From Spirochaeta cellobiosiphila DSM 17781 (lineage in GTDB: Bacteria; Spirochaetota; Spirochaetia; DSM-17781), in the NCBI RefSeq assembly GCF_000426705.1, contig NZ_AUFW01000012.1, positions 1 to 64,000 on the forward strand: a stretch of 64,000 bases of DNA. The letters run 5' to 3'. Positions 62,206 through 64,000 of the stretch are shown one piece after another. Within the stretch, counting starts at the first letter, position 1. Each line of letters begins with the position of its first letter. The position numbers and the translations under genes were made by a program. Below the pieces are notes generated by a model. It saw only the letters and a program-made list of their open reading frames with translations. It did no database searches and was not told where the DNA came from.

Positions 62206-62526
62206 GTGAGCGAACTAACCCTTACGAATGATAATTTTGAATCTGAAGTAATACAGTCCAATATTCCTGTATTAATTGATTTTTGGGCAGAATGGTGTAT
62301 GCCTTGCCGAACTATTTCTCCCCTTGTAGAAGAAATCGCAAAAGATTATGAAGGCAAACTGAAAGTTGGTAAAATCAATGTTGATGAAAACCCCGAGCTT
62401 GCCGGACGTTTTAACATTATTAGTATTCCTACCTTGATGGTTGTCAAAGGTGGGGAAGTAGTAAACCAACAAGCTGGAGCCGGATCTAAAGCTGCTATAG
62501 AAGCTTTATTCAAAGATCAGTTATAA
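62206..62526 (+). CDS. trxA: Thioredoxin with CMPC active site
   Basis: A 106-residue thioredoxin fold: DFWAEWCMPCRTISPLVEEI carries the active-site dithiol near residues 31-34, then KINVDENPELAGRF, the cis-Pro in SIPTLMVVKGG, and a final helix. The X-X pair in C-X-X-C is Met-Pro instead of the usual Gly-Pro, which will shift the redox potential. It starts with GTG 62206 behind GGAGG. It is a cytoplasmic reductant for many targets. Confidence 0.93.
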   Translation: MSELTLTNDNFESEVIQSNIPVLIDFWAEWCMPCRTISPLVEEIAKDYEGKLKVGKINVDENPELAGRFNIISIPTLMVVKGGEVVNQQAGAGSKAAIEALFKDQL

Positions 62527-63512
62527 GAATCATCTGTGTTCTTATAACCAAAAGTGGATCCCCTTGTGGGAACGATATGCCAATCCCCAGTGCCATTGGT
62601 ATCAATAAAATCCGATGAACGGCAAATACTTCTTGTACTTGTGCTGTTTGTTGATCTGATACCATAGTCTGGGGAGAGACTATCGAATTCCCATTGTTCG
62701 TTTTTATAGAGTATATTTGCTTGTTCAAGGGTTTTCTTGCTGCCAAAACCTGAATACTTATCCATATTTTCACTTGATCTATTAGTGTAGTAGACACCAT
62801 CAAGGATATTGCCATTGGGGTTGTTATATAATGCTAATATGCCATTATTTGCAGATAATCCTGTAGCTTCATCAACCCATAAATCCCAAGCAGTGTCACA
62901 ATGATCGATTCCAATGGACTCGGATTGACTAGTGTATTCATTTATTTCTCCTTCAATCCCTTCCGGTTTTAGATGAAGAAGAATATAATCTCCTGCTTTC
63001 ACCTCTAATGAAGGAAAAATATAACGGTTTGTATAGTTTGATTTAACTCCAATATAAAATGTTAGACTTTCAATGTTACCAGATGTCAAACAATAAAACT
63101 CAACCATATCAGGATGAGTTTTTGAACCTTTTGTTGTGAACTCGTTAATGATTATATTCGGCAAATTGGGATTTGAATAATAAAAAGGAAGGATGAAGAA
63201 AGTCTCATTATCATTTTGATCGTTAACAGTACCTGTTAATTTATCTGCTCCTCTATTGCCCGGGAGTGTTAAAGTTATGGTGTCTCCCTCTATCTCCATA
63301 GAATCAACTTTTAATTGATCTAAATTAAAGTCTCCTTGACTAATGGCTTCATCAAAGCTCAGCATCATCTTCCTATCCTTAAGATTCCATGTTAATAATT
63401 CGGCTGGTTTTGTATCCCAATTCATTAGTGCTGTTGCACTAGGTAAGGGGATGCAGGATGTGATGAATAGTAATAATATAGGAAATGGTTTAAATAAGTG
63501 ATTTAACTTCAT
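62517..63512 (-). CDS. Lipoprotein with lamin-tail-like domain
   Basis: 331 residues. A signal peptide ends in a lipobox, LLLFITSC (Cys near 20). A first domain of about 100 residues is Ig/cadherin-like (SFDEAISQGDFNLDQLKV). A second domain from about 125 shows IIINEFTTKGSKTHPDMVEF, YIFPSLEVKAGDYILLHL and NNGILALYNNPNGNILDGVY, matching the bacterial lamin-tail domain pattern. It is predicted to be anchored in the envelope. Its 3' end overlaps trxA by 10 nt. Confidence 0.75.
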   Translation of the reverse strand: MKLNHLFKPFPILLLFITSCIPLPSATALMNWDTKPAELLTWNLKDRKMMLSFDEAISQGDFNLDQLKVDSMEIEGDTITLTLPGNRGADKLTGTVNDQNDNETFFILPFYYSNPNLPNIIINEFTTKGSKTHPDMVEFYCLTSGNIESLTFYIGVKSNYTNRYIFPSLEVKAGDYILLHLKPEGIEGEINEYTSQSESIGIDHCDTAWDLWVDEATGLSANNGILALYNNPNGNILDGVYYTNRSSENMDKYSGFGSKKTLEQANILYKNEQWEFDSLSPDYGIRSTNSTSTRSICRSSDFIDTNGTGDWHIVPTRGSTFGYKNTDDSYN

Positions 63513-63550
63513 ATATGACCTCCGACTTTTATACAGATATCATGTAAGTA

Positions 63551-63580
63551 TTGATTCAAGATCTTTAATAAAGTTATTAT
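63551..63580 (+). promoter_or_regulatory. Promoter of the edge gene, start codon at predicted +1
   Basis: TTGATT and TATTAT are 18 nt apart. The -10 box ends 6 nt before ATG 63587. No Shine-Dalgarno sequence is seen. Confidence 0.45.
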
Positions 63581-63586
63581 TATGCT

Positions 63587-64000
63587 ATGTCATATAGATC
63601 ACGATTTCATTTCACTATTAATATTTTAATAGTATTATTCTCCTTAATAGCTTTTGGGTTGGGTAGGAGTGTAGTGAATTTAAATTATAATGCACTCTTT
63701 TTAGGTCTCTCTATTCCATTAATCGGAACAATCATTCTTGCCAATGTTTTTTTTCTCCCTTTGTCTAAGCTAGTAAAAGTTTCGGACTGGGATATGGATA
63801 ACCAAATATTTTTAAAGCGATTTAAATCCTTGGGTGCGGCCCCTCTTCGTTCCCTGCTAATGCTATTGATCCTGTTAATTGGTTTTTTAATGGTCTATAC
63901 ACATTTAGCATTTTCTGATTCAGGGGATCTGCAAGTTTTACTATTCCCTTTCCGAATGGTTTTAGTGGGCTGTGGAATGGTAAGTGGTAGTTTTGTCTAT
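63587..64000 (+). CDS. Membrane protein, C-terminus beyond window edge
   Basis: 138 codons are visible from ATG 63587 and remain open at the right edge. The N-terminal part begins MSYRSRFHFTINILIVLF, and at least four hydrophobic segments are seen (about 8-28, 36-55, 85-103, 118-138). A hydrophilic loop of about 30 residues (VSDWDMDNQIFLKRFKSLG) separates the second from the third. No catalytic domain is visible, and the layout would fit the input module of a spirochaetal signalling protein such as a cyclase or phosphatase, which is only a guess. No clear Shine-Dalgarno sequence. Confidence 0.55.
   Translation, partial: MSYRSRFHFTINILIVLFSLIAFGLGRSVVNLNYNALFLGLSIPLIGTIILANVFFLPLSKLVKVSDWDMDNQIFLKRFKSLGAAPLRSLLMLLILLIGFLMVYTHLAFSDSGDLQVLLFPFRMVLVGCGMVSGSFVY

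Overview
The window reads as a chromosomal segment of a low-GC, Gram-negative, probably free-living spirochaete (Spirochaetales/Spirochaetaceae type). This is an inference from gene content. The supporting items are a very large acidic TPR membrane protein resembling spirochaetal flagellar collar proteins, a LolA-like carrier, a porin-like outer membrane protein, several lipoproteins, SpoIIE-type phosphatase signalling, a Na+-pumping oxaloacetate decarboxylase, and a complete tryptophan operon, which host-restricted Treponema and Borrelia lack. There are no rRNA genes, no CRISPR array, no recognisable prophage and no intact insertion sequence.

Layout. 1-2.1 kb: an edge-truncated HU-like gene on the minus strand, a gene-poor stretch rich in small hairpins, then two tandem small heat-shock genes behind a sigma-54-type promoter. 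2.1-7.5 kb: a zinc-ribbon protein, a methyltransferase, a secreted repeat protein, an HD hydrolase, a decayed NlpC/P60 lipoprotein gene, and a nicotinamide riboside uptake and NAD salvage pair (pnuC, nadR-like), followed by tRNA-Ala. 7.5-10.6 kb: a three-gene partner-switching operon (ATPase-fold regulator, STAS-like regulator, membrane SpoIIE phosphatase). 10.6-14.5 kb: fabH, a U32 protease-family protein and the bpt aminoacyl transferase. 14.4-18.7 kb: oadG-oadA-oadB plus a Ca2+/Na+ antiporter, a sodium-cycle operon. 18.8-21.9 kb: fabD-fabG-fabF behind a promoter flanked by an inverted repeat. 21.9-26.4 kb: a PAS-GAF-GGDEF cyclase, tRNA-Leu, and a large TPR protein. 26.4-32.8 kb: a colinear cluster of LolA-like, RodZ-like, rimO, a UvrD/PcrA helicase, a degenerate aminotransferase-like protein and a small membrane protein, then a ferredoxin. 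32.9-39.7 kb: rplM-rpsI, recX, two response regulators, acyP, eno, proS and a UPF0158-GNAT-like fusion. 39.7-46.7 kb: an acyltransferase and the oppABCDF oligopeptide importer. 46.7-54.4 kb: a membrane protein, a HAD phosphatase, a secreted E-set protein, the giant acidic TPR protein, ilvE and the porin. 54.5-64 kb: ssb, trpE-trpGD-trpCF-trpB-trpA, a hypothetical, trxA, a lipoprotein and an edge-truncated membrane protein.

How it fits together. The Oad pump would turn oxaloacetate decarboxylation into a sodium gradient that the adjacent antiporter can spend on Ca2+ export. Opp imports peptides. The trp operon encodes every step from chorismate to tryptophan in five ORFs, two of them fusions.

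The most unusual signals are: (i) several genes that lack a Shine-Dalgarno sequence and have a -10 box only 6-12 nt before the start codon, suggesting repeated use of leaderless mRNAs; (ii) a sigma-54 promoter with a possible upstream activator site on hsp20 genes; (iii) the tandem-hairpin stretch at about 525-770; (iv) a degenerate aminotransferase-fold protein; and (v) the partner-switching operon.
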